A DNA stretch of 64,000 nucleotides, from positions 1 through 64,000 of the forward strand of contig JAEYNY010000068.1 in NCBI GenBank assembly GCA_023412275.1, written 5' to 3'. The notes under the pieces are model-generated. The model was not told the origin of the DNA. It did not search any database and saw only the letters and a program-made list of their open reading frames with translations. Each line of letters starts with the position of its first letter. Within the stretch, counting starts at the first letter, position 1. Positions 1 to 11,500 of this stretch are shown here, one piece after another. This stretch comes from Bacillota bacterium (lineage in GTDB: Bacteria > Bacillota > Clostridia > Acetivibrionales > DSM-1351). The position numbers and the translations under genes were made by a program.

Positions 1-3000
1 TGCTAATTTTGCTATAGTTGGATATGCAAATATCTCCGCCACGCTTAACTTACCCGGGTAGCTGGTTTCCAGTTCCGCATGCATTTGAACCAGCAAAAGT
101 GAATTTCCTCCGATATCAAAGAAATTATCCTTTGTGCCGATGTTCTCACGGTTAAGAAGTGTGCTCCAAATGCCGTATATACTTTTTTCAATATCTGTGG
201 ATGGTTCTACATACTCATTCTCCAGGACAGGGCGAATCATTTCAGGCTCGGGTAGTGCATTTCTGTCTATTTTACCGTTGGCAGTTCTGGGAATTTGCAT
301 AATGTTCATATAAACGCCCGGTATCATGTAGTCGGGTAGTACCCCAGCAAGGTGTACACGGAGACGGGATATATTGATTTCTCCATCAGAGACATAATAC
401 GCAACCAGTGTTTGATTGCCTAGGCTGTCCTTTCTTGAGGCCACAACACATTCCTTAATATTCTCATATTGGGAAATATGTTTCTCAATTTCTTCCAGTT
501 CTACTCTGTACCCTCTGATTTTCACCTGATGGTCAGATCTTCCTAATATCTGTATATCACCATTGGACAGCCACTTCGCCATATCCCCTGTTTTGTACAT
601 GCGTTTACCCGTATATGGGTTAATTACAAACTTTTCCTTAGTGAGTGCCTCTCTGTTCCAATATCCTTTTGCCAGCCCATCACCACCGATACACAGCTCA
701 CCTGTAACATTTATTGGTTGTAAACGGCTTGTCTTATCCATTATAAATATCTGGGTATTGGCGATTGGTTTGCCGATGCTGATACTTTTTTCTTCTGTCA
801 GTTCCTTTATGGTAGACCATACTGTTGTTTCAGTGGGGCCGTATACATTGTATATTTTCGAATCTGATATTCCTTTGAGTTCCACCAGCAAAGTCTCAGG
901 AAATGACTCACCTCCAATAATTATGTCTTTGACATACTCAAGGCTTTTTGCACCTTTACCGTTGCTCAGCAGTAGCCGCATACGGGATGGCGTCATTTGA
1001 ACCATTTCTACTTTGTTTTTGCGTATGAGCACACCCAGAAGATTTGAATCTCTTTGCTCTTCCTCATTTGCTATGACGATTTTCATTCCTTTTGCAAGCG
1101 GAATAAAGGTTTCTAAAGCAAAAATATCAAACGAAACGGTTGTCAACCCGAGGATTGTTTTACCAGAATTAAATTCTATTTTTTCCGATATTCCGAGGAC
1201 GAAATTCTTCAATGCTCCATGTTCAATCAATACGCCCTTTGGATTACCGGTTGAACCAGAAGTGTAAATAATATAAGCTAGGTCATCCGGCCTGCAGATA
1301 TCTTTTATTTCCGGGGTCAGGCTTTTGCAAAAACTTATTTCGTCCAGAAATACAATTTCGCCGTCAAACCTTATCTTTTCTTTTAAATCCCTTGTGGAAA
1401 GCAGTAATCCGGCACCGCTGTCCTCAATCATGTACCTGACCCTTGCCTCCGGATACTCCGGATCGATGGGCAGGTAAGCACCTCCAGCTTTCAAAATCCC
1501 CAGGATTCCTGCAAAAAGCTCAGGAGAACGCTTTGCCATAATACCGACAATACTGCCTCTCTTCACGCCCTTTTCCATGAGCAACCCTGCGATGCTATCC
1601 GCCTTTTTGTCCAAATCGCCATAAGTCCACTGGATATCCCCGAATACCAGTGCAGTGTTGTCCGGTGTCATTTGTGCCTGCTCTTCAAACAGGTTATGGG
1701 CCATTTTTTTATCTGTATAGTTTACATTCGAATTATTAAAAGCATATAGAAGCTGTTCTCTCTCTTCCACCCCCAGCAGTTCAATCTCATCTAGCCTTAT
1801 GGCAGGATTCACGGTGATTTGCTCTAATATGCGCAGAAAATGAGCTGCAAACCTTTCCACCGTTTCTTTTTCAAATAATTTGGTACAGTATTCTATTTCA
1901 ACTTTAAGGTGCTTTTCATATTGTATGGCATTAAAGGATATATCAAATTTCGAGGTTCCATTATTGAATGTATATGGAATAAATCTTAAACCCGAGGTGT
2001 AAATATCAGATGAATAGGCTTCGGACAGTGTCATACTTTGAAGGGTGAAAAGTACGTCATACAATGGGCTACGGCTCATGTCACGCTTTATTCCGAGCTT
2101 TTCCACCAGTTCCTCAAAGGGGTATTCCTGATTTTCATATGCATTCAGGCTGTTCTCCCTTACTTCATTAAGGAATTCCCTGAAGGTTTTTTGACTTTGA
2201 GGAAAATTTCTCATAGCCAGCGTGTTAACAAAGACACCGATAATTTTTTCATAGTCGGCATGAGGTCTGCCCGAGACGGGAGTTCCCACAACGATATCCT
2301 CCTGTCCGGTGTATTTGTGCAAAAGTACATTATATGCCGCCATAAGCACCATAAAAAGTGAAGTTCCTGTTTCTTTTGCCAGCACATCCAATTTCAAGGT
2401 AAGTGCTTCCCCTGTCTCGAAATATATTCTATCCCCTTCAAAACTCTGTACCTGTTGTCGGGGGTAATCGGTAGGAAGGTCAAGCACCGGAATTTCCCCC
2501 TCAAAACATTTAAGCCAGTACTGTTCCGTTTCTCTGTTTGTTCCGGCCCTTTTCTGTTCGTTTTGCCTTATTGCGTAATCTTTATACTGGAATTTCAAAT
2601 TCTCCGGCGTTTTGCCTTCATACAGGCTTATGAAGTCCCTGACAATAATGCTGATGGAGGTTGCATCAGCTATAATGTGGTGTATATCATATAAAAACAG
2701 GTGCTTGTCTTCCCTCAAACGTATAAGCTTCACACGAAAGAGCGGTGCAGTATCCAAGGCAAACGGCCTTATAAATTCCTTGATTTTTTCGTCTATCTCT
2801 CTTTCTTCCGCTTCATCATATTCAATATTAAAATCCACTTCCTGTTGAATCTTTTGCACTGGTTCCCTGTCTTCCAGCGTAAATGATGTCCTTAATGCCT
2901 CGTGCCTTTGTATAAGCGTTCTGAATACATTCTCAATCCGTTCCTTGTCAACCTTTCCCTCCAGTATCAATGCAGAAGGCAGGTTGTACACGGTATTGCC

Positions 3001-5577
3001 CGGATCGAGCTTCGTAAGGACATACATTCTCTTTTGTGCCGACGATGCCGGGTAAAAGTCTCTTTGCAGCTGGACAGTCTTAGAAATTTCCTTTTCTTTG
3101 CAGTTACTGATTTTTTCTTCAATGGCTGTGAAAAGTTCTCCAAGTGTCCAATCTTCAAACAGCCATTTTATAGGTACGTCGACGCCATATACTTTCCTTA
3201 CCTTTCCGATAAATTGCATGGAGCAGATGGAATCAAAATCGGTTTCAATGATTTCTGTTTCCTCTGTAAGCGTTTCATCTAAGCAAATTTCTGAAAATAT
3301 ACCGAAGAGAACCTCACGAACTGCTTTTCCTCCACTCACATCACAAGAATTCCCGTCTGTCTGTGATGGGAGCCGCACCTCCTTTTCAGCTCTGATAAAA
3401 TAACTCTTGCTATCAAAGACATATCCTGGAAGGTGAATCCTTTTCCTGTCACTGTACTGATAAACCTTTTCCCAATCTATCTTTAGCCCGTTTTGGATCA
3501 AATTCTCCAAGGCAGTATAAAAGCTGTGTTCCGTTTGACTGAGAATAAGACTGAGTATACCCTGCTTTTCTGATAATACATTTCTTAACTGGTTTGCCAT
3601 TTCCCCCGAAGGACAAAATACGGTGAATGTATTCAGTTTTGATTCAAGAATCATCTCCACCAGTTTTTCCAGTTTACCATTATCCAACACAAGTTCTTTA
3701 TTCTTTGATTCATTTACTCTCCTTACGCATTCCTCAAACCCGATGTTTCCTCTCACTAGTTCTGCTATGGCATCCCCTGTTCCAAACCCTATAACAGCTT
3801 TGGGCTCCAATGAAAATTCCTCCATAAGTTTTGCATAGGAATAAAGGTTTAAAATATAGTCTCCAGTCTTGTCACCGTCTCCGATGCTTTCATCAAATTC
3901 CTTTGAATACTTTTCAAAAATACTTCTGAAAACATCGTTACCATGGTAAAGCTTTGGAATTTCATTGAAATCAATGCTCTTGATATCCGGGAAAATAAAA
4001 ACGGCAGACGGATCAATTGGAAAGACTTTTATTTTTTCGGAAGCCTGATTTTTCCTTTCAATAAATTCGTCCAGCTTTCGGATAAGCTCATCACAGTTTT
4101 CAGCCGTAAAAACAGCCGTATTATTATATTTTCTTCTTCCTTTGTTCAATGTATATGCAATGTTGTTAATACAAAGGTGGGGATGTCCGGCTACATATGC
4201 CCGGATTCTTTCTGCAATGTGGTAGAGTGAATTTTCCGTTCTAGCTGACAGAACAATAACATTTCTTCTGCACTTTACGCTATCATTGTTTTCTTCCGCT
4301 TCTTCCAGAATAATATGGCTGTTGGTGCCGACCATTCCAAGAGAGGTGATTCCGGCTCTTCTTGGGTGTTCTGATTTCCATTCAGCCGGATTGCTGTTTA
4401 CATAGACGGGAGAGTTTTCAAAGTCTATCAGTGGGTTGGGTTGGTTAAAATGTACGGAAGCCGGGATGGTTTTGTACTTCAGCATAAGTATAGTTTTTAT
4501 CAACGACGCAATTCCTGCGGCATAGTCAAGATGTCCGATATTTGTTTTAACGGATCCCATGGGAACCGACTTTTTGTCATACCCAAGCTTGTTATATGCC
4601 TGACTAATGGCGGAAACCTCTATTGGATCTCCGATATTTGTGCCTGTACCATGTGCCTCCAGATATGAGATACTTTTGGGTTCTATTTCCGCATTCTCCA
4701 TGGCTTTTAAAATAACATCCGTTTGTCCCTCCTGACTGGGGGCTGCCATTCCGTTTGACCTGCGTCCATCACTATTTACGGCACTTCCCTTGATTACCGC
4801 ATGGATTGGGTCTCCGTCAGCTAGCGCTTTATCCAGCCTCTTGAGGATAACAATCCCGCCGCCTTCTCCCATTACAGTGCCATTTGCATCCTTATCAAAG
4901 GCTTTTGCCTTTTGATCCGGCGAATAGATAGTAGCAAGCGGGATAGATTCCTTGTCAATAGGGAAAAGGGTCATGTTGACTCCGCCGGCAACTACCAGAT
5001 CACTTTCGCCCAGACGCAGACTTTGACATGCTGAGTGTATTGCCACAAGTGCCGACGAACAGGCGGAGTCTATTAAAACGGAAGGTCCAAGCAAATTGTA
5101 AGTATATGAAATCCTCCCGGCCGCGGAGGACGGCAGTCCATTTAAAAGGGAAATGGGACAAAAATTACTCAACTGGTGTGTGTACTGGTTCTGGTTACAG
5201 GTAACAAACACCCCAACATTTTTTCCAAATAAATCCTCGGGGTTGTATCCTGCATTCAGAACAGCTTCCTCGGTTAATTCAAGAAGCAGCCTTTGTTGAG
5301 GATCCATGTACCTGCTTTCCTCTTCACTCAGCGAAAATATTTCCGGCTCGAAATATGTTATCCTGTCAAGATAACCCAAACGGATAAAATCGTTCTGTGG
5401 CCTGATCCCCAATATGTCTTCAAGCTCCTTACGCCTGCTTTCAGGAAATTCCTTCACTGAATCTCTTGAATTAACAAGATTTGCCCAGAATTCCTGAAGG
5501 TTTTCTGCCTCAGGAAACCTCCCGGACATTCCAATCACCGCGATATCCTTTTTCGGGTGTAATTTGCGGCTGTCCAT
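1..5577 (-). CDS. Hybrid PKS/NRPS megasynthase, KS-(AT remnant)-ACP-C-A-T, 3' end outside window
   Basis: An open frame of 1859 codons runs from ATG 5577 (GGAGG ribosome site just upstream) to the left edge with no stop. Domains by residue: ketosynthase about 10-435 with Cys173 (DSACSSA), His309 (EAHGTGT) and His349 (NIGHLDYAAG) all intact; a KS-AT linker; a shrunken acyltransferase-like stretch about 520-705 in which the usual GHSxG nucleophile motif reads GFGTG (Thr600); ACP with Ser783 (DFDSICS); condensation domain about 840-1270 (HHIIADA); adenylation about 1275-1770; carrier with Ser1826 (GGNSLLL). The adenylation pocket read by eye is D-I-L-Q-I-G-V-V-W-K, close to codes known for glycine. 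The protein starts almost directly at the KS, so there is no N-terminal docking coil. No ketoreductase or dehydratase is seen, so the extension would leave a beta-keto group. It starts 21 bases after the preceding NRPS gene and should act after it. It probably takes malonyl from an AT encoded elsewhere (inference). Confidence 0.93.
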   Translation of the reverse strand, partial: MDSRKLHPKKDIAVIGMSGRFPEAENLQEFWANLVNSRDSVKEFPESRRKELEDILGIRPQNDFIRLGYLDRITYFEPEIFSLSEEESRYMDPQQRLLLELTEEAVLNAGYNPEDLFGKNVGVFVTCNQNQYTHQLSNFCPISLLNGLPSSAAGRISYTYNLLGPSVLIDSACSSALVAIHSACQSLRLGESDLVVAGGVNMTLFPIDKESIPLATIYSPDQKAKAFDKDANGTVMGEGGGIVILKRLDKALADGDPIHAVIKGSAVNSDGRRSNGMAAPSQEGQTDVILKAMENAEIEPKSISYLEAHGTGTNIGDPIEVSAISQAYNKLGYDKKSVPMGSVKTNIGHLDYAAGIASLIKTILMLKYKTIPASVHFNQPNPLIDFENSPVYVNSNPAEWKSEHPRRAGITSLGMVGTNSHIILEEAEENNDSVKCRRNVIVLSARTENSLYHIAERIRAYVAGHPHLCINNIAYTLNKGRRKYNNTAVFTAENCDELIRKLDEFIERKNQASEKIKVFPIDPSAVFIFPDIKSIDFNEIPKLYHGNDVFRSIFEKYSKEFDESIGDGDKTGDYILNLYSYAKLMEEFSLEPKAVIGFGTGDAIAELVRGNIGFEECVRRVNESKNKELVLDNGKLEKLVEMILESKLNTFTVFCPSGEMANQLRNVLSEKQGILSLILSQTEHSFYTALENLIQNGLKIDWEKVYQYSDRKRIHLPGYVFDSKSYFIRAEKEVRLPSQTDGNSCDVSGGKAVREVLFGIFSEICLDETLTEETEIIETDFDSICSMQFIGKVRKVYGVDVPIKWLFEDWTLGELFTAIEEKISNCKEKEISKTVQLQRDFYPASSAQKRMYVLTKLDPGNTVYNLPSALILEGKVDKERIENVFRTLIQRHEALRTSFTLEDREPVQKIQQEVDFNIEYDEAEEREIDEKIKEFIRPFALDTAPLFRVKLIRLREDKHLFLYDIHHIIADATSISIIVRDFISLYEGKTPENLKFQYKDYAIRQNEQKRAGTNRETEQYWLKCFEGEIPVLDLPTDYPRQQVQSFEGDRIYFETGEALTLKLDVLAKETGTSLFMVLMAAYNVLLHKYTGQEDIVVGTPVSGRPHADYEKIIGVFVNTLAMRNFPQSQKTFREFLNEVRENSLNAYENQEYPFEELVEKLGIKRDMSRSPLYDVLFTLQSMTLSEAYSSDIYTSGLRFIPYTFNNGTSKFDISFNAIQYEKHLKVEIEYCTKLFEKETVERFAAHFLRILEQITVNPAIRLDEIELLGVEEREQLLYAFNNSNVNYTDKKMAHNLFEEQAQMTPDNTALVFGDIQWTYGDLDKKADSIAGLLMEKGVKRGSIVGIMAKRSPELFAGILGILKAGGAYLPIDPEYPEARVRYMIEDSGAGLLLSTRDLKEKIRFDGEIVFLDEISFCKSLTPEIKDICRPDDLAYIIYTSGSTGNPKGVLIEHGALKNFVLGISEKIEFNSGKTILGLTTVSFDIFALETFIPLAKGMKIVIANEEEQRDSNLLGVLIRKNKVEMVQMTPSRMRLLLSNGKGAKSLEYVKDIIIGGESFPETLLVELKGISDSKIYNVYGPTETTVWSTIKELTEEKSISIGKPIANTQIFIMDKTSRLQPINVTGELCIGGDGLAKGYWNREALTKEKFVINPYTGKRMYKTGDMAKWLSNGDIQILGRSDHQVKIRGYRVELEEIEKHISQYENIKECVVASRKDSLGNQTLVAYYVSDGEINISRLRVHLAGVLPDYMIPGVYMNIMQIPRTANGKIDRNALPEPEMIRPVLENEYVEPSTDIEKSIYGIWSTLLNRENIGTKDNFFDIGGNSLLLVQMHAELETSYPGKLSVAEIFAYPTIAKLA

Positions 5578-5598
5578 AAGATATTCCTCCTTTATGCT

Positions 5599-8500
5599 TT
5601 AATTTAAAATAAATTTTTTAATTTCATGTTTTGTATCAGCCTCACTTTTTTCTGAAAGAAGGGCTGCAATACTACTTACCGTGGTATATTTGAACAAATC
5701 CTGTACTTTCAGGCCTGTTTTGAATTCCTGATTGATTCTCTCTGCAAGTTTGATGGCTTTCAGGGAATCCCCACCCACATCAAAGAAGGCGTCATAAATA
5801 CCTATGGAATCCACACCAAGGAGTCCTTCCCAAATCCGGGCTACTTTTTGCTCTGTTTCATTCCCCGGAGCCGCATATCCATCCATAACCCCAACATTGT
5901 CGTCTGGTTCCGGTAGAGACTTCCTGTCCACCTTACCGTTTGTACTAAGGGGTATTTTTTCAAGCTGCACAACGTGAGATGGAAGCATATATTCAGGCAG
6001 TTCCTTTGATAAAAACTCCCGTACACCGGTAATGGTAAATGGTTGGTCGGATACAATGTATGCACACAAGGATTTTTTCCCGTTAGAATCCTCCCTGTCC
6101 ACTATTACCGCATTTTTAATATCTTTATGCTTCAACAGGCAGTTCTCGATTTCACCCATCTCAATCCTGTATCCCCTGATTTTTATCTGGTGATCCTTCC
6201 TGCCCAGAAACTCAATGTACCCTTCTTCGTGGAAGACACCATAATCCCCTGTCCGATAAAGATATCCAAGTGAAGGGTGCCTGATAAAGGCATTCACCGT
6301 CTTCTCAGGGTCATTACAGTAGCCATCTGCCACTCCTGCTCCGCCGATATACAGCTCTCCCTGAACACCCGGGGGGCAAATTTCGTTTTTATAGTTTAGT
6401 AGATATATTTTTTGATTTGCAAGAGGGTATCCATATGGAATACTCCTCCATTCTTTTTTTATTTCACAGATAGGATAATAGATAGACCAGATTGAACCTT
6501 CCGTAGCCCCTCCAAGGCTGATGACCTCAGCTTCCGGGAAACGGCCTTTCACTGCTTTGGGCAGGCTCATAGGTATCCAGTCCCCACTTAACAATACGAG
6601 CCGCAGTGCCGTATATGCCCCTTGTATTCCTCGGAATTCCATTGTATCCGTTAACATATCCATAATTGCAGGAACAGAATTCCATATTGTAATACCCCTT
6701 TCGGACATAACCTCTATTAAATTTCCGGCATCCCGCTGGTCTGGGATCATTACAAGCATTGCGCCCGTGCTGAGTGCTCCGAAAATATCATATACAGATA
6801 AGTCGAAGCACATGGAGGATAACCCCAAAATTCTATCCTTCTCATTAACGTTGAATTTTCCGTTTATGTCCACAATTGTATTTACTGCAGCAGCATGAGT
6901 AATTACAACCCCCTTGGGCTTTCCGGTGCTGCCGGAAGTATAGATTACATAGGCAACCGATCCCGGATTATCCTGTGAAGTATATGTCTTCGGAAATTCT
7001 GACAGATTTTCCTTTGCGTAGAGATCAGGCTCCAAAAATACCCTGCACTTGCTGTTTGTGAGTATATAATTCTTACGTTCTTCAGGATAATCAGGGTCAT
7101 CAGGTACATATGCCCCCCCGGCTTTAAGAATACCCAATATATTTGCTATAGTATCCGTACAGCGTTTTGCCGACACCCCTACAAGTTCATTGGTGGCTAT
7201 CCCTACTTTTTTCAGATAATTGGCAATTTGGTTGGATTTTGCATCTAACTCCTTATAGGTAAGGCACTCTTTTTCAAAAACAACAGCAATGTTGTCTGGT
7301 GTCCTCTCCGCCTGCCTTGTAAACAGCCCATGAAGCGTATTCTTCTCCAGCTCCTCATCTGTATCATTGTATTCTTTCATACTTGCCGAACCCTGACCTA
7401 ACCCTTGCCATTTCTCTGTTTTCTCCATAGCAAGGCTCACAAGAAGTCCCTTATATTGTTCAAACATCTCCGTGATTACGTTTTCACTGAAAAGTTCTTC
7501 AACATAGTCCCAATAAATATAAGCTCCCTCTGTTGTTTCGACGATCTGATTGTCCAGAAATACCTGTGATGTCTGCGTCAATGAATTTTCTATTGACCCA
7601 AGCAATTCAAACCCGGCTCTTTTCTCTCCCAGTAAAGAGCACGTAAATACTACTGGCATAACCGCTTTCATTCCCATCTGGTTTTGTCTGGCAATATCTC
7701 TGACAAACTCAATTCCGTCATAAAGGCGGTGCTCCAATGCATCAAAAAGTGTCCCCTGTACCTCTTTGGCCTGTTCCAGCAAATCCATTTCTTCCTTTAA
7801 GTGTATATCAAGCACAATTACGGATGTAAAATCTCCGATAAGCTTATTGACCTCCTCGTGAAAGGGGTATCTGTTAAACACCGTAAGGTTGACAGGCATA
7901 TGTGGCTGATTACTCCAATATGCCAATATCTCGGCATATGCGGTGCAAAGCAGTGCAGGTATGGTGAGATTTTCCTTCTGAGCTATCCGTTTCAGTCTGT
8001 TCCATTTAATGCTGTCCAAAAAAAAGTTTTTCCGTTTGTTGTGTGCTCTTTTTATCTCCGAGGGATTTATCTTTAGCGGTAACGACGGTGCCTGCGGAAA
8101 ATCATTCAATTTGCCCAGCCAATAATTCTTATCCACGGAATAGCTTTCTGACTCTTTTAGCTGTTGATAATCAAGAATATAATCTCTGAAGTTATATGCG
8201 AGTTCCGGCAGATCACCGTCCTGATGATGGTAAAAATACATGAGTTCCTCCACCATAACCTGCATGCTGGAGGCATCTGCAATCAACATGTCAATTCCAA
8301 TGTAAAGGTAATGAGTATCTTCTGCTGTCTTAATCGCTTTGAATTCAAATAATGGCCACTGCTCCGTATCGAAAATACGGTTTGACATACGTTCCCGTTC
8401 CTGACTTAATCGTTTTTCCTGTGCAGCCCTTTCCATTGAACTGATATCCTCCACGGCAATCCTGTATTCTGGGATATCATCCAGGATTTTCTGACTGCCA

Positions 8501-11500
8501 TTGTTCATGATTACAGAGCGCAGCATTGGGTGGCGTCGGATAAGCTTTCCAAGACTACTGTCAAGCCTTTCAATATCTAGTGATGTCCTTATTTCTACAT
8601 ATCCGTGTGTAGAAACTCCCCCCAGCTCAAATTGCGTGTCCCGTCCCAATAGATATGCCGTCTGGACTTCTGTGAGAGGAAACGGGTCATTACTGTCTTT
8701 ATGTATTCCTGTATCCGTATTGAGGATAAGGTTTGCTTCTTTGTCCTGTTTGTCCTGAATCAATCTTGAAAGAGCTTTAACAGTATCATTTCCGGCAAAC
8801 TCCTTTAAACTTATCTGTACTCTCAGTTCCTTATTAATTCTAGCTATCGCTGACATTATTAGTATGGAATGTCCCCCTAGCTCAATAAACCTGCTTTTTG
8901 TACCAATTCTATCAACGCCTAGAATTTCTGACCATATGGCCTCAAGCTTCTTCTCCAGCTCGTTTGTAGGTTTCTCATATTCATCGGTATTTGAAGCGGC
9001 AATATCAGGCTTTGGCAGTGACTTTCTGTCAAGTTTGCCATTGGGAGTAACCGGCAGCTTGTCCAGCTTTACAAATGCGGAGGGCACCATATACTCAGGT
9101 AACCGTCCAAGCAGAAAACTTCTTATTTCAGCTACCGTGACATCATTTACGGTTACAATATATGCGTAAAGGCAGTTCACATTGTGCTTATCAGTTTCTG
9201 CTACAACAGCAGCTTCCTTTATTGCTTCATGCTGTAGCAAATGATGCTCAATTTCACCTGTTTCGATACGGTAACCCCTTATTTTCACCTGACTGTCCAC
9301 CCTGCCGAGACATTCAATATTACCATCAGGCAGCCATCTCCCCAAATCACCCGTCCGGTATATTTTTTTCCCTGCTTCAAATGGACTTTGTACAAATTTT
9401 TCCTGTGTTAATTCCGGACTATCCAAATATCCCCTTGCCAGACCGTCTCCGCCAATATACAACTCCCCGGTAATACCGACGGGCTGCGGGCGGGTGTTCT
9501 TATCCAGTATATAAATTTGAGTATTTGCAATGGGCCTTCCGATACATACATGTGTCTCATGAGTCAGCTCCTTTACCGTGGACCAGACGGTGGTTTCCGT
9601 TGGGCCATACATATTGTAAATTCTTGCCCTTGTATGTTTTTTCAGTTCCGTCAGCAATGTCTCGGGAAAAGCCTCTCCTCCTAGCATGATTTCCTTCAAG
9701 CCTCCAATAAAATCCAGGTTTTCAGCATCATTCAGTATCATCTGCATCCTAGAAGGAGTGGTCTGCAGCATCTCTGCATTATTATCCATAATCAACCGGC
9801 GAAGGGCATCAGGCTCCATTTGCTGCCGTTCATCAGCAATCACCACCCGCAATCCGCAGGCCAACGGCAGCAATGTTTCCAGCACAAATATATCGAAGGA
9901 CAAGGTTGTAATACATACAATGGTTTTACCCCTTGCAAAATCAATGATATCGGTAATTCCTTTTATAAAATTAATAACTGAACGATGTTCTAGCATTACA
10001 CCTTTTGGCCTGCCCGTTGACCCTGAAGTGTAAATGACATATGCCAGACTGTCCGACGTACTTCCGGCAGTGATACTCCCAGGATCTTCGCTGTACGCTT
10101 CCGCGGATTTGAGGTCGATTACCTCTCCCTGGAATCCAAGTTCTCTGGCAAGATTACCTTCTGTAAGCAGAATCCCCGCCTTACTGTCCTCCAGCATATA
10201 AAGCACCCTGTCACGGGGGTAGCCGGGATCGATGGGGAGGTACGCTCCTCCTGCCTTCAGTATCCCTATAATTCCTACAATCATTTCAATTGAACGCGTT
10301 GTCATGAGGCCAACAATGACCTCCCTTCCAACACCCTTTTCCTGCAGCTTTTTTGCAAGCCTGTTTGACTTTTCATCAAGCTCACGGTAGGTCATAAACT
10401 CGTTTCCCAGTATTAGTGCCTTTTCATCAGGCGTTTTACCTGCCTGTGCCTCAAAAAGTTCAGGGATTGTCTTGTCACGGGGATATTCCGTTTCTGTAGA
10501 ATTAAAATCAACCAGCAGCTGATCCCTTTCACAGCAAGGCAGGATTTCAATCTCCCCAAGCAGTACCTCTGGATTTTCTGTTACGGTTTTCAAAATCTGC
10601 AGCATATGATTGTAAATCGAGGTTATGATGTTCTGTGGGTAGACTGCGGAGTCGTAGTTTATTTTTAAATCTAGCCCGTTTCCAGGAATTATTTCCATTG
10701 TAAAATTATAATTTGTCTTTTCCCAAAGCTTCAAATTACTGATGACAAAGCCCTGCTCCTTACCCAGATTGTCGGTATATTTTGAAAGTGGATAATTTTC
10801 AAAAATGAAAATATGATTCAATAATTCTTGTTTTGACTCCAGGCCGGATTGTATTTCATAAATTGGGTAGTATCCGTATTTTTCGCACTCAAGTATGCTT
10901 TGCTGAACGCTTTCTAACAGTTCTGAAAAGGATTCGTTCTTAATAGTCTTAATCCTTACAGGTATGGTATTAATCAATAATCCCAGCATTCTTTCCACCC
11001 CGGGGATCTGAGGTGTTCTCCCGGATATTACAGTTCCGAATACCACATCGTCCGTGTTATTGTATTTCTGAAGAAGTATTCCCCAAACTGCCTGAAGAAC
11101 CGTATTTATAGTTACATTTTTACTTTGTGCCACACACTCAATTCTCTTTAACAGCTCATGGCATATAGTAAAGTGTATCTCCTGCTGCCCACCTCTTTCA
11201 TCTACACCTGAAACACTTTTTTGTGGCAATGCAGCCAGCTGCTCATAGTCCTTCACGTAGCCTTTCCAATATTCTGATGCCATATGTGAATCCTGTTTTT
11301 CTAGCCATTGAATATACTTGCTGTACGGTGACGCCTCGGGCAGATCCGGAAGTATTCCTTCTTTAACCGATTTGTATATTTCAAAGAGTTCCTCTAAAAC
11401 TATGCCTATGCACCAGCCGTCCATGATAATATGGTGAAAGCTTACTATCACCTTATATTCCTCATGATCTACCCGGAGTACAGCCATTCTCACAAGAGGA

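Noticed and set aside
563..4668. Many plus-strand open frames of 60-145 codons opposite the first megasynthase
   Set aside because: They overlap a continuous minus-strand frame with complete enzyme motifs, lack ribosome binding sites and have no recognisable domains.
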